Part shown: positions 1 through 8,581 of the stretch, one piece after another
Layout: the number at the start of each line of letters is the position of its first letter
How positions within the stretch are numbered: the stretch's first letter is position 1
DNA from: Cellulophaga sp. BC115SP
GTDB lineage: Bacteria > Bacteroidota > Bacteroidia > Cytophagales > Spirosomataceae
Direction of reading: 5' to 3'
Assembly: GCF_009905545.1 (NCBI RefSeq)
Contig: NZ_JAAALB010000023.1
Span: forward strand, 29,326 to 93,325
DNA length: 64,000 bases
Program-made: the position numbers and the translations under genes
Notes under the pieces: generated by a model
Told to the model about the DNA's origin: nothing
The model's database searches: none
What the model saw: the letters and a program-made list of their open reading frames with translations, nothing else

Positions 1-1006
1 TACGGAAAAACGTAGATAAGAAAAAGTGTCTATTTTCATCATAGTTATCAGCACGGATTTCGAAAGTTTTACCCTGAGAGCCACCTTTTAAGGTAATACA
101 ATCTTGTTTAGAGCGCTGTTGTGCCGCGACTAAAGTAACATCTACTTTACCAAAACGCATTAAGGTTTTCAAACCAAATAGGTTTTGAACCCCAGGAATG
201 AGTTGGCTATTAAGAGTCCAAGAGGTATTTCCTACTTCGATGTTTTGGAGTATATCTTCTTCATTTGAACGCCAGTTGAGTTTGAGTTGATTTTGAAAAT
301 TGAAACTTGCCTTGGTATCAAAGTTGGTATTGAGATTAAACTTATTACCAATTTTTCCTTGAAAGTTAATTTGTGCTTGCTCGTTAAAGTTCAGGTTTCC
401 GATATATCGTTGCTGAACTGGGATGGCTGGGTTATCGATAAACTGTCCGATGTAGCCAATGTCTAGTAAGATATTGCCGTTAGGTTTAAAGTCAATTTCA
501 GACCCACCAAAAATACGGTCAATGGCTGGAGGGAGCTCTATTTTTGGTAAAATACCCCGCCCTCGGGTTTCATCTTTTCCATCTTGAGAGGCAGCGTATT
601 TTTTCCAATAGTCTCGCACAAAACGATTTTGTTGTACCTTCTGATACTCCTCAAAAGTCATTTGCTGTGATGGCCTGTAATTGGCATCTGAGCCTGTCAG
701 TTTTTCATAAACCGTTATACGCCCAGCCGAATCCAATTTGAACTCCGTTGAGGTAGATTTGGTATCCTTTATGATAAATGGAGAAGAAGGCGAACGATCA
801 GAGAAACGGTTAGTATAACGATCTTTGATTTTATATTTGGGACGACGCCCAGATTTTTGTACCGTATCGGCGGGTACAGAAACGCCTAAAAACGGCTTGC
901 TTGTCCAAAGAGACTCAGGACTACGCAGAGGGAACTCCCACGCGAGTGAAGCAAATACCGATAAAACTAAACTTCCAGAAAGTATGTAAAACTTTTTCCT
1001 TTGCAC
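1..1006 (-). CDS. sprA: SprA, type IX secretion outer-membrane translocon (5' part only)
   Basis: N-terminal ~335 residues of SprA (SOV in Porphyromonas), the very large outer-membrane channel of the type IX secretion system that also serves gliding motility in Bacteroidota. The gene runs off the left edge. The reading frame starts at a GTG (1004-1006) followed by a basic-hydrophobic signal peptide (MQRKKFYILSGSL...) and then SprA-like text such as FGGSEIDFKPNGNILLDIGY and FNEQAQINFQGKIGNKFNLN. There is no in-frame ATG between the upstream stop in the ruvA-sprA gap and this point, so GTG is the best start; a TTG eight codons upstream is an alternative. It lies 140 bp downstream of ruvA on the same strand, the usual Bacteroidota arrangement. 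The family is recognised from wording and context; I cannot see the C-terminal region. Confidence 0.88.
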   Translation of the reverse strand, partial: MQRKKFYILSGSLVLSVFASLAWEFPLRSPESLWTSKPFLGVSVPADTVQKSGRRPKYKIKDRYTNRFSDRSPSSPFIIKDTKSTSTEFKLDSAGRITVYEKLTGSDANYRPSQQMTFEEYQKVQQNRFVRDYWKKYAASQDGKDETRGRGILPKIELPPAIDRIFGGSEIDFKPNGNILLDIGYIGQFIDNPAIPVQQRYIGNLNFNEQAQINFQGKIGNKFNLNTNFDTKASFNFQNQLKLNWRSNEEDILQNIEVGNTSWTLNSQLIPGVQNLFGLKTLMRFGKVDVTLVAAQQRSKQDCITLKGGSQGKTFEIRADNYDENRHFFLSTFFR

Positions 1007-1092
1007 AGTTGATTGCTTAAAAGTCAAAATCTTGGTGAATTCAAAATGGCACAACAAAGCCAAAACGTCCAACAAGCTCTTATATTTTGGAA

Positions 1093-1117
1093 CATGGGCT
1101 TTTTTTGGAAGCCCATG
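1093..1117 (-). other. Stem-loop between ruvA and sprA
   Basis: CATGGGCTT and AAGCCCATG form a 9-bp perfect inverted repeat around a 7-nt loop. It sits between the ruvA stop and the sprA GTG start. On the minus strand it is not followed by a clear T-run, so it is either a weak or processed terminator of ruvA or a structure in the sprA leader. Confidence 0.5.
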
Positions 1118-1146
1118 CTATAATTGAGGCTGAATTGTCTATTAAA

Positions 1147-1740
1147 TTATCGTAAAGCAAGCTTGATAAGTTGCTCAACCGATAGGCTGTCGCCTTCTTT
1201 CTTGATAATGGTATCCAAACTCTTTTCTGCCACATTTTTAGGAATACCCAGTGTTACTAGTGCTGCGAGTGCCTCACCACGCACTCTATTGCCAGAAGGA
1301 GCCAATAATGGTGTTTGAGTACCTCCTATTAGTATTTCTTTCTTCAACTTATCTTTCAGTTCGATAATAGCACGTTGGGCAGTTTTTGCACCAATACCTT
1401 TAATGCTCTGAATCGTTTTGACGTCCTCATTTACCAAAGCCTGACGGATTTCGCCAGATGACAATGACGAAAGCATAATTAAGGCTGTATTGGGTCCAAT
1501 ACCCGAAACACTGATAAGGTCTAAAAACAAGGTTTTTTCGTCAAACTCCTTAAACCCATAAAGCACATGGGCATCCTCACGAATGTTGAGATATGTATAG
1601 AGCTTACAACGTTCTGTTCCGTCTTGGAGCGCGCTGTAAGTTTGTAGTGATATTTTGATTTCGTATCCTACTCCTTGGACGTCGATAATAACAAAGGCTG
1701 GATCTTTATGCGCAAGCTTACCATCTATATAGGCAATCAT
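1147..1740 (-). CDS. ruvA: Holliday junction branch migration protein RuvA
   Basis: RuvA binds four-way Holliday junctions as a tetramer and loads the RuvB motor, which drives branch migration during recombinational repair. The 197-aa protein has the normal length. The N-terminal OB-fold begins MIAYIDGKLAHKDP. Two helix-hairpin-helix motifs follow: SVSGIGPNTALIML at ~78-90 and SIKGIGAKTAQRAI at ~112-125. The C-terminal domain III, which contacts RuvB, ends AEKSLDTIIKK. The ATG at 1740 matches the conserved family start. ruvB and ruvC are not in the window, as is common where ruv genes are scattered. sprA follows on the same strand. Confidence 0.97.
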   Translation of the reverse strand: MIAYIDGKLAHKDPAFVIIDVQGVGYEIKISLQTYSALQDGTERCKLYTYLNIREDAHVLYGFKEFDEKTLFLDLISVSGIGPNTALIMLSSLSSGEIRQALVNEDVKTIQSIKGIGAKTAQRAIIELKDKLKKEILIGGTQTPLLAPSGNRVRGEALAALVTLGIPKNVAEKSLDTIIKKEGDSLSVEQLIKLALR

Positions 1741-1976
1741 AATTCTTTTTGTTTGAATAATAAAGTTTGATATATGGCCGAAGAAATACTCCTAGCAAAT
1801 CAGAAAGAGGTATTTAATGCAGGTTTTAGAAAATATACAACTCAAGTTTTGCTTGTGCTCACACCAAACTTGTAATATTACTATACAAAATCATACCAGT
1901 TTATTGTATTATGGTTAGCATTTTTTTGTGGCAAAAAACAACTTGGATGATAACTTTCCTTGAGAATTGTATCTTT

Positions 1977-2007
1977 CAAAAATACAGAAAAAGTCCGCAT
2001 AAGCCAA
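1977..2007 (-). promoter_or_regulatory. Candidate ruvA promoter (-33 TTG, -7 TATTTTTG)
   Basis: Reading the minus strand, TTG at 2007-2005 is followed after 20 nt by TATTTTTG at 1984-1977. This fits the Bacteroidota consensus TTG-N(17-23)-TAnnTTTG. The -33 element lies in the loop of the upstream terminator hairpin. Confidence 0.45.
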
Positions 2008-2028
2008 ATTGCCTTTATGCGGACTTTT
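1988..2028 (-). terminator. Intrinsic terminator of the mltD-like gene
   Basis: Near-perfect inverted repeat: AAAAGTCCGCATAA (1989-2002) pairs with TTATGCGGACTTTT (2015-2028) around a short loop, and the minus-strand stem is followed by T residues. It begins ~28 bp after the stop of the LysM transglycosylase gene. Confidence 0.85.
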
Positions 2029-2055
2029 AAATGATTTAATATCAGTGTAAGTAAC

Positions 2056-3582
2056 TTAAGATACACGAAGCTTCATACCAGCTTTAACAACGTTACCTTT
2101 AATTCCATTCATTTTTTTCAACTTTTCTACAGAAATACCTCCATAGCGTTGTGAAATATTCCAAAGGGTATCTCCTTGTTCAACAGTATGAAACTTTACT
2201 TTACCCTTACGAATGTCTTCTTTTTCTCTCACATTTGAGCGAGCGTATTTTTCAGAACTTGTTACTGCTGATTCCTTGAAAATCACTAAGGTTTGTCCTG
2301 TTTGAATACCAGACTTACGCAGTTTATTCCAAACCTTTAAGTCATACACTTCAACATTGAATTTATCAGCAATGGCAAAAAGATTATCGCCCTTATGAAC
2401 CTTGTATGTGATTTTTTTAGGTTTACGTTTGATTACCTCCTCTACATCGTCCTCTACTAGTTGTTCAGTAGGTTTGTTTACTACCACAATAGGTACTGAA
2501 TCTTCACGCGACTGTTGTTGACCTGCTAATTCTACCCCAGCAGGAACAAGCATATTAGTTGGCATTTTTGAAGCAGAATCCATAATCATTAAACGATTTG
2601 ACCTGAAATATGCCAATTCACTTTTAGGGAGTTTTAGCGAGAAATTACGAGTATTATTTGGTAAAATATGAGTCAGGATATGAGGATTAAGCTTTTGGAT
2701 GCTTTCCAAATTGATATTAGCCATTGTGGCCAATTTATCTAAATCCAAATAAGAGTTAATCTGAATCGTATCGTGTTCGATCGCTAACTCATAATTTTCA
2801 GGCACAATATCATGAGAGTCTGCATGATTCATCATGTACAAAATACCTATGTATTGTGGCACATACCCTCTTGTTTCTTTAGGCAAACAGTTATAAATAT
2901 CCCAAAAAGTTTGTCCTCCATTACAACGACGAATCGCACGACGAACATTGCCAGGGCCTGTGTTATAAGCTGCCAAAACTAAATGCCAATCTCCAAAAAT
3001 ATTGTACAACTGACGCATATAGCGGCATGCTGCTTCTGTAGCCTTTTCTGGGTCAAATCGCTCGTCTACGTAATCATCAATTTTTAACCCAAAATCTATT
3101 CTAGCTGTTTTAGGCATAAATTGCCAAAGCCCGCCCGCACCTACACGAGACATGGCTCTTGGATTCAGTCCAGATTCAATCAAAGAAAGATACTTTAATT
3201 CGTCTGGCAAGCCGTATTTTTTGAGATATTTTTCATACAAAGGGAAATACATATCTTTTCGTTCGAGCATTGTTTTCGTGAACGAGGGTTTACGAAAAGC
3301 AAAATACTCCACAAACTGATGAGTAGTACTATTGTAAGTCAATGGGATTTCTCTTTGAAGCGCTTCTAAACGAGGCTTAACAATATTAGGGTCAATTAAC
3401 CATGTAGGTTCTGCAACGGCTGGAGGTGTTGCGGTTTGCGGATACACTGGCTTAACCGAAAGCGTGTCCACTGTTCCTTGATTTTCGGTAGTCGATGAGG
3501 CTGCTGATACCTGTGCTTGACTGCTTAGGGCAACCATTAACAGTGAACCTGCCAAAATCGAGCGAAATGTAGTCAATGTCAT
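2056..3582 (-). CDS. mltD: LysM-containing membrane-bound lytic transglycosylase (MltD-like)
   Basis: Cleaves the MurNAc-GlcNAc bond of peptidoglycan with 1,6-anhydro product formation, acting in the periplasm. The 508-aa protein has a signal peptide (cleavage near SSQAQ, ~20-25) and a Slt-type lysozyme-like domain at ~115-260. The catalytic Glu is E136 in SLIESGLNP; the following GAGGLWQFMPKTA and later VLAAYNTGPGNVRRAI are diagnostic. Two C-terminal LysM peptidoglycan-binding repeats start at TYKVHKGDNLFAIAD (~393) and FHTVEQGDTLWNISQ (~463). No lipobox Cys is seen, so it may be soluble or loosely attached. It is monocistronic, with its own promoter candidate and a strong terminator. Confidence 0.93.
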   Translation of the reverse strand: MTLTTFRSILAGSLLMVALSSQAQVSAASSTTENQGTVDTLSVKPVYPQTATPPAVAEPTWLIDPNIVKPRLEALQREIPLTYNSTTHQFVEYFAFRKPSFTKTMLERKDMYFPLYEKYLKKYGLPDELKYLSLIESGLNPRAMSRVGAGGLWQFMPKTARIDFGLKIDDYVDERFDPEKATEAACRYMRQLYNIFGDWHLVLAAYNTGPGNVRRAIRRCNGGQTFWDIYNCLPKETRGYVPQYIGILYMMNHADSHDIVPENYELAIEHDTIQINSYLDLDKLATMANINLESIQKLNPHILTHILPNNTRNFSLKLPKSELAYFRSNRLMIMDSASKMPTNMLVPAGVELAGQQQSREDSVPIVVVNKPTEQLVEDDVEEVIKRKPKKITYKVHKGDNLFAIADKFNVEVYDLKVWNKLRKSGIQTGQTLVIFKESAVTSSEKYARSNVREKEDIRKGKVKFHTVEQGDTLWNISQRYGGISVEKLKKMNGIKGNVVKAGMKLRVS

Positions 3583-3748
3583 TTAATTCTCTAATAAGGA
3601 TTTAAGGAATATAATATCTTTGGCGTGTTATGCGTGCTCAATCCCGTAGGTAAAATGAGAAGCTTTTGAAACACTTTATCTTTTCTAAATTCTTATGGGA
3701 AGTGTGTTTATCCGTTCTTTCAAATAAAGTCAATGCTTGGACTTTAAA

Positions 3749-3782
3749 CAAAGTTACTGATTTTTAACTAAGTAAACCACAA
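3749..3782 (-). promoter_or_regulatory. Candidate promoter of the mltD-like gene
   Basis: On the minus strand TTG (3782-3780) is followed after 23 nt by TAACTTTG (3756-3749), matching the Bacteroidota -33/-7 pattern at the long end of the accepted spacing. It would give a leader of about 160 nt. Confidence 0.45.
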
Positions 3783-3925
3783 TTTTATTGTACGACAAAA
3801 ACAAAGTATTGAATTATTACAAGAAACATTAAGAATACTTCTATTTTAAGGGATTTTCGAAACTCATCCTCTGTGCGTATCTATAGGGTATAAAAAAATT
3901 GTGTAGACTAAAGTATTCTACCAAA

Positions 3926-3967
3926 CAAAAAGTCTAACATCAATCTAGGTTTAGACTAATGTTAGAC
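3926..3967 (-). terminator. Intrinsic terminator of gatA
   Basis: GTCTAACAT (3932-3940) and ATGTTAGAC (3959-3967) form a 9-bp perfect stem, followed on the minus strand by a run of five T. It lies ~60 bp after the gatA stop. Confidence 0.8.
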
Positions 3968-4024
3968 CTCTAAAGTTTATGCTTATCTATGAAATTCTAA
4001 TCAGTGAATATCAACATCGAAAGA

Positions 4025-5443
4025 CTAATATAAGCTCTTGGCAAAATTCAACAACGCCTCCTCTTGAAATGCCCCTGCCATAATTTGAAACCCGATCGGC
4101 ATACCATCATTATCGACACCATTAGGAATAGAAATAGCTGGCAAACCTACTACATTGGCTTGAACCGTAAACAAGTCACCCAGATACATTTGGATAGGAT
4201 CTGATGTCTTCTCCCCTATTTTGTAGGCAGTAGTCGGTGTTGTAGGACAAACCAAAAAGTCATATTCAGACAATAATTGGTCTGTATAATCCTTAATCAA
4301 TCTTCTCACTTTTTGTGCCTTGGTATAATAAGCGTCATAATAAGAAGCACTCAATACAAAAGTTCCTAACATAATACGGCGCTTTACTTCCTTACCAAAT
4401 CCTTCAGCTCTTGATTTTTTGTACATCGACATCAAATCTGTTGCTTGATTGGAACGGTGACCATACTTTACTCCATCAAAACGAGATAGGTTTGAGCTAG
4501 CTTCAGCCGTTGTTAAAATATAGTAAGTTGGAAGAAAATACTTGATTAATGGAAACTCTACCGCCTCTACCACATGACCAGCAGCTTTCAACGCTTCAAG
4601 TTTTGCCCAAGTAGCCTCGCGTACTTCTGGTTGAAGACCTGTACTTTCAACGGCTTCTTTCAAATACCCAATTTTCAAGGTTTTATGGGTTGTATCAAGA
4701 GCAGAATATTGAGGAACATCTAAGGTTGAAACAGTACTATCTTGTTCGTCTTTTCCTGCAATTATCTCTAATAATATTGCTGCGTCTTCCACCGATTTAG
4801 TAATAGGACCAATACAGTCAAATGACGAAGCATATGCAATGAGACCCCATCTTGACACCCTTGTATAAGTTGGTTTTAAACCCACCAAACCACAAAAACC
4901 TGCTGGCATACGTACAGAGCCGCCTGTATCTGTACCCAAAGAAGCTAAGCACATATCTGCTTGTACTGCCACAGCCGAACCACCCGAAGAGCCACCCGCT
5001 ACACGATTTTCGCCAACTGCGTTGAGACAAGCACCATAGGCTGAGTTTTCGTTGGTCGAGCCCATTCCAAACTCATCACAGTTTTGTGAACCAATAATGA
5101 TGGCATCAGCATCGATTACCCTTTGAACGGCAGTAGCATTAAATTGAGATTCAAAACCTTCAAGAATTCTACTTCCTGCTGCTGAAGGGTGATCTTTATA
5201 GCACAACAGGTCTTTAATACCAATCACCATACCTGCCAATTTACCAGCAGTTCCAGCTTTGATTTTTTGATCAATTTCATCAGCTTTTGCCAATGCTTCT
5301 TGATCAAACACTTTCAGGAAGGCATTTAATTGGGTATTTTTTTCAGTAATATTTTGAAGATAAAATTCTACAAGTTGGCGGCAGGTAATATCTCCTGCAT
5401 ATAAATCAGCTTGAATACTCTGTAGTGATGTATAATTTTTCAA
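4025..5443 (-). CDS. gatA: Asp-tRNA(Asn)/Glu-tRNA(Gln) amidotransferase subunit A
   Basis: Amidase-signature subunit of GatCAB. It releases ammonia from glutamine, and this is used to convert misacylated Glu-tRNA(Gln) or Asp-tRNA(Asn) to the amide. The 472-aa length is typical. The Ser-cisSer-Lys triad can be placed: K77 in VIGIKDLL, S152 in AGGSSGGSAVAV, and S176 in TDTGGSVRMPA. The C-terminal stretch ISIPNGVDNDGMPIGFQIM is also characteristic. gatB and gatC are not adjacent, as is common in Bacteroidota. tatA lies ~200 bp upstream on the same strand. A -7-like TAGGTTTG at 5517-5510 could serve it, but no good -33 element is visible. Confidence 0.95.
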   Translation of the reverse strand: MKNYTSLQSIQADLYAGDITCRQLVEFYLQNITEKNTQLNAFLKVFDQEALAKADEIDQKIKAGTAGKLAGMVIGIKDLLCYKDHPSAAGSRILEGFESQFNATAVQRVIDADAIIIGSQNCDEFGMGSTNENSAYGACLNAVGENRVAGGSSGGSAVAVQADMCLASLGTDTGGSVRMPAGFCGLVGLKPTYTRVSRWGLIAYASSFDCIGPITKSVEDAAILLEIIAGKDEQDSTVSTLDVPQYSALDTTHKTLKIGYLKEAVESTGLQPEVREATWAKLEALKAAGHVVEAVEFPLIKYFLPTYYILTTAEASSNLSRFDGVKYGHRSNQATDLMSMYKKSRAEGFGKEVKRRIMLGTFVLSASYYDAYYTKAQKVRRLIKDYTDQLLSEYDFLVCPTTPTTAYKIGEKTSDPIQMYLGDLFTVQANVVGLPAISIPNGVDNDGMPIGFQIMAGAFQEEALLNFAKSLY

Positions 5444-5646
5444 GGTAACAGAAAGTAAATAAAATGGTAATGACTATAAAAAAACAAGAGCATAGTCAGG
5501 ATTGCTATGCAAACCTAACTATGCAATTATGTAAGGTAATAAGTACAGGAAAACAATGTGTTACACACTATTTTCGGCAATTTGATTATGTTACGATTGG
5601 CACTAAGTTTTATCACTCAGTTATACAAATCAAATACGAGCCAATA

Positions 5647-5850
5647 CTATTTTGTATCGTCCAAACCTTTTGTAATCTGCTCCTGAACGTCTTTTTGTGC
5701 ATCTTTGAATTCTTTGATACCTTTACCCAATCCCTTCATTAATTCAGGCAATTTTTTTCCACCAAAGAATAACAACATAGCTAAGCCAATCAATAGTAAT
5801 TCGCCACCACCTAAACCGTTCAAGAATAATAAGATTGAAGTCAGTTCCAT
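5647..5850 (-). CDS. tatA: Sec-independent protein translocase TatA/E family
   Basis: A 67-aa pore-forming component of the twin-arginine translocation pathway, which exports folded proteins across the inner membrane. An N-terminal transmembrane helix ([14 protein letters not shown]) is followed by the hinge Gly pair and the amphipathic helix ([20 protein letters not shown]), then a short charged tail. Length and motif order match the TatA/E family. tatC is not in the window. An overlapping plus-strand reading frame is a shadow. Confidence 0.93.
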   Translation of the reverse strand: MELTSILLFLNGLGGGELLLIGLAMLLFFGGKKLPELMKGLGKGIKEFKDAQKDVQEQITKGLDDTK

Positions 5851-5955
5851 TTCTGTATTGAGTTAAAATTTTTGTAAATATACTTAATGATTTTGGAATA
5901 TGGACTTTTCATTACCGATATTTTGGCAATTAGTGTCCGAAGAATTTAGGTTTAC

Positions 5956-6402
5956 TTATTCGATACTAAAGTCTTGAAAAAGTTGATTTCTTTCCCAAGC
6001 TTCAAAGTTCTCGATGTCTTCGTGCAATGCTCTAAATAGCCATAACACAATAGCGAGGTCATCCGTTAAGCCAATTATCGGCAAAATATCTGGAATTACA
6101 TCTATTGGCGACACAAAGTAAATCAAAACTGCTACAATTTTGAGAATTGTTGGCCAAGGTACTATACGGTATTGTCCCGATACGTATGCTTTTACCATTC
6201 TCGACAAAGTTGTTAGCTTGTCCGTTAAGACCTGACCAACCCCTTTATTTTCTTTATCAGCAACATCTTTTGCTTTAGAAAGCACCTCTCTTAGCAACTC
6301 TAAAAGAGCCAAACTTCCCATAGCATATTTGCTAGCTTTTTTGGTTGCACTCTTAAAAAATATTGAATTTAATACTCTCGAAGCTAAATCGTCTTGTGCC
6401 AT
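5956..6402 (-). CDS. DUF1232 (YkvA-like) membrane protein
   Basis: A 148-aa protein with the DUF1232 signature at ~83-130: a hydrophobic helix (ILKIVAVLIYFVSPIDVIP) running into DILPIIGLTDDLAIVLW. The motif SPIDVIPD...G..DD is the family hallmark. The N-terminal 80 residues are mostly helical and charged. The family's biochemical role is not established. It is alone on the minus strand between tatA and the divergent mdh gene. Confidence 0.85.
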   Translation of the reverse strand: MAQDDLASRVLNSIFFKSATKKASKYAMGSLALLELLREVLSKAKDVADKENKGVGQVLTDKLTTLSRMVKAYVSGQYRIVPWPTILKIVAVLIYFVSPIDVIPDILPIIGLTDDLAIVLWLFRALHEDIENFEAWERNQLFQDFSIE

Positions 6403-6604
6403 ACTTTTTAATAATTTAACTGAACATGGGCACTATTTTATCTATATTTCGCTTAACATAGTATAGCTAATTTTCAAAAATTGTTACCCTCAAAATTTAC
6501 CGAAAGTTAGTAAATTTAATATTGCGGTAAAACATAAAACGCTACAAGCGGCGTTTTTGATATATAAACCGTTTAAATTATTCATAAATGATGAGATAAA
6601 TCAA

Positions 6605-6641
6605 TTGATAATCAAAAGATTGTTTATCTTTTGATTATCAA
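6605..6641. repeat. 16-bp perfect inverted repeat upstream of mdh
   Basis: TTGATAATCAAAAGAT (6605-6620) and ATCTTTTGATTATCAA (6626-6641) are exact reverse complements separated by TGTTT. There is no T-run on either side, so it looks more like an operator or cruciform than a terminator. Confidence 0.75.
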
Positions 6642-6725
6642 ACATACAAACAAAGTTATTGAGAAGGCAAATATACCATTTAGCAACTTTCCTATAAAAA
6701 ATTTACATAATTTTAGAAATCCATG

Positions 6726-6755
6726 TTTTCAGAATGCCTAAATGCTTTACATTTG
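6726..6755 (+). promoter_or_regulatory. Candidate mdh promoter
   Basis: TACATTTG at 6748-6755 matches the -7 consensus TAnnTTTG. The -33 region is only TTTTC (6726-6730), 17 nt upstream. The ATG is ~130 nt further on. Confidence 0.45.
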
Positions 6756-6884
6756 TAGGGTCTTGCTACAAAGACTAACAATGCAAAAACGTACATGTTT
6801 GAGCAAAATTCAAGGCGTTGTTCTCCATTATGAAAGCATTGATTGAATCATTCTATTTAACAAAACAATTAATCAAAAATCATC

Positions 6885-7823
6885 ATGTCTAAAATAACTG
6901 TCGTGGGTGCAGGGGCCGTGGGTGCTACTACTGCCGATAACATTGCTCGTAAAGAATTAGCAGACGAAGTCGTGTTGCTGGATATTAAGCAAGGGTTTGC
7001 AGAAGGAAAAGCCTTAGATATGTTCCAAACAGCTGCGCTATTGGGCTGGGACACAACTTTAACTGGTGTTACGAATGATTACTCAAAAACTGCTAATTCA
7101 GACGTAGTAGTTATTACGTCGGGGCTTCCACGTAAACCAGGTATGACTCGCGAAGAACTCATTGGAGTGAACGCTGGCATTGTTAAATCGGTAGTGGACA
7201 ATATCTTGCAATATTCACCAGATGCCATTTTTGTAATCGTTTCAAATCCTATGGATACAATGACCTATTTGGCATTGAAAGCGTCGGGGCTTCCTAAAAA
7301 CCGTATCATTGGTATGGGTGGTGCTTTGGACTCGGCTCGCTTCAAGTGCTATTTGTCATTGGCCATGAATGTTTCTCCAAACGACCTTCATGCTACAGTA
7401 ATTGGTGGTCACGGTGATACTACCATGATTCCATTGAAGCGCCTTGCTACTTGGAACGGTACGCCTGTAGCCAACTACTTGGATGGGGCAACACTTGATA
7501 AAGTAGCGGCAGATACCATGGTAGGTGGAGCAACACTTACGGGTTTATTAGGTACTTCGGCTTGGTATGCGCCTGGTGCAGCATCGGCAGCGGTAGTAGA
7601 ATCAATCATCCGTGATGAAAAACGTGTAATTCCTTGCTCGGTATTCCTCGAAGGCGAATATGGTCAATCTGATATTTGTTTGGGTGTACCAGTTGTTCTT
7701 GGTAAAACAGGTTGGGAAAAAATCATTGATTACAACCTCAATGAAGAAGAGCAAGCATTGTTTAGCAAATCAGCGGATGCAGTTCGTAATATGAACAACG
7801 TACTTTCAACACTTAGTTTGTAG
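6885..7823 (+). CDS. mdh: Malate dehydrogenase (LDH-like type)
   Basis: Interconverts malate and oxaloacetate with NAD in the TCA cycle. The 312-aa protein has the Rossmann motif VVGAGAVGATTA at 6-17, with D33 at the end of beta-2 pointing to NAD rather than NADP preference. The substrate arginines fit R83 and R89 in GLPRKPGMTREEL, and R152 in GGALDSARF. The catalytic His is H176 in VIGGHGDTTM. Length and motifs fit the lactate-dehydrogenase-like MDH group used by Bacteroidota. It is monocistronic, with a strong terminator shared with the convergent gene. Confidence 0.96.
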   Translation: MSKITVVGAGAVGATTADNIARKELADEVVLLDIKQGFAEGKALDMFQTAALLGWDTTLTGVTNDYSKTANSDVVVITSGLPRKPGMTREELIGVNAGIVKSVVDNILQYSPDAIFVIVSNPMDTMTYLALKASGLPKNRIIGMGGALDSARFKCYLSLAMNVSPNDLHATVIGGHGDTTMIPLKRLATWNGTPVANYLDGATLDKVAADTMVGGATLTGLLGTSAWYAPGAASAAVVESIIRDEKRVIPCSVFLEGEYGQSDICLGVPVVLGKTGWEKIIDYNLNEEEQALFSKSADAVRNMNNVLSTLSL

Positions 7824-7898
7824 TTGTGTGATTGAGAAATGGGTGATTATTACAAAAACTCATTTCTCTTACTTTATTATCGACTAGAAGAACATAAT

Positions 7899-7930
7899 AA
7901 AAGGCGACTTCAAATTTGAGGTCGCCTTTT
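7899..7930. terminator. Bidirectional terminator between mdh and the 142-aa protein gene
   Basis: AAAAGGCGACT (7899-7909) pairs with AGGTCGCCTTTT (7919-7930), with A-run and T-run on the two flanks. It can end both convergent transcripts. Confidence 0.88.
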
Positions 7931-7964
7931 AATTTTTATTTAAAAAAGATTAAATCGTAAAAAA

Positions 7965-8393
7965 CTATCTTCCTTCTGGAGCAAAATCTAAACGTGTGAC
8001 AAAGTATTCCGTATCACCCATCCAAGAAAACTTCATATATCGTTGTTCATAATGCAAACGAACGCGCTTGCCTGTAAGCATGGCATCTTCTAACTGTTGA
8101 ACAATTTTTTCGTCGTTATTATCTACCGTAAAAGCCCACATATTATTCACCATATTCCCCACTTGTCCTTGCGCACCTACGTTGAGTTCTCCTTCAAAAG
8201 TTTTGAACATCACCCCTTTTTTAGAGAATTTTGACACTACCCCTGCTCGCTCTCCTTCAGAATATGAGATTTTTGTAAGTAAAAAAGACCCAACAACCGC
8301 TAAAAGTGCGATACTGATGATACTGATAATTAATTTTCTAAAAAATGCACTAGTGGCTTTTTTTGCGGCGTCGAATTGTTCGTTGAATGCCAT
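7965..8393 (-). CDS. Small membrane-anchored protein of unknown function
   Basis: 142 aa. A short basic cytoplasmic N-terminus (FDAAKKATSAFFRK) is followed by one transmembrane helix (LIISIISIALLAVVGSFLL, ~21-39) and an extracytoplasmic domain with SYSEGERAGVVSKFSKKGVM and FKTFEGELNVG. Similar short proteins with this SEGERAG..KFS.KG pattern occur widely in Bacteroidota without an established function; this is from memory. No catalytic motif is visible. It stands alone, convergent with mdh. Confidence 0.75.
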   Translation of the reverse strand: MAFNEQFDAAKKATSAFFRKLIISIISIALLAVVGSFLLTKISYSEGERAGVVSKFSKKGVMFKTFEGELNVGAQGQVGNMVNNMWAFTVDNNDEKIVQQLEDAMLTGKRVRLHYEQRYMKFSWMGDTEYFVTRLDFAPEGR

Positions 8394-8581
8394 ACTTGTT
8401 TGGACGTTTTGGGTGAAAATTATCTTGCTGTTTATGAAGCTGACACTATCATTTTAAAAGCATCAACTGTACTTCTTATTGATTTCTTATTCTGTGAAAA
8501 GACCATTATTATAGTCTTTTCAAATTTGCGAAACTTTAAGAAGCTTTACAATACATCAGACGAGATAAATTCAAAAGGACA

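Larger units (their letters stand above)
1741..2055. other. Intergenic region between mltD-like gene and ruvA
   Basis: This 315-bp gap holds the mltD terminator and a candidate ruvA promoter, listed separately. The remaining ~230 bp before ruvA would be a long leader if that promoter is correct. I see no gene in it. Confidence 0.7.
3583..4024. other. Intergenic region between gatA and the mltD-like gene
   Basis: This 442-bp AT-rich gap holds a promoter candidate for the downstream transglycosylase and the gatA terminator, both listed separately. I see no further gene in it. Confidence 0.7.
6403..6884. other. Divergent intergenic region between DUF1232 gene and mdh
   Basis: This 482-bp gap contains two hairpins and a candidate mdh promoter. 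The first hairpin, at 6536-6557 (AAAACGC / GCGTTTT followed by T), looks like a plus-strand terminator although no plus-strand gene ends here. The second hairpin and the promoter are listed separately. Confidence 0.6.

Noticed and set aside
1881..2066. 61-codon minus-strand frame
   Set aside because: It overlaps the end of the transglycosylase gene and its terminator hairpin; the composition is not protein-like.
5464..5742. 92-codon plus-strand frame
   Set aside because: It is antisense to tatA, with no recognisable features; the tatA match on the other strand is clear.
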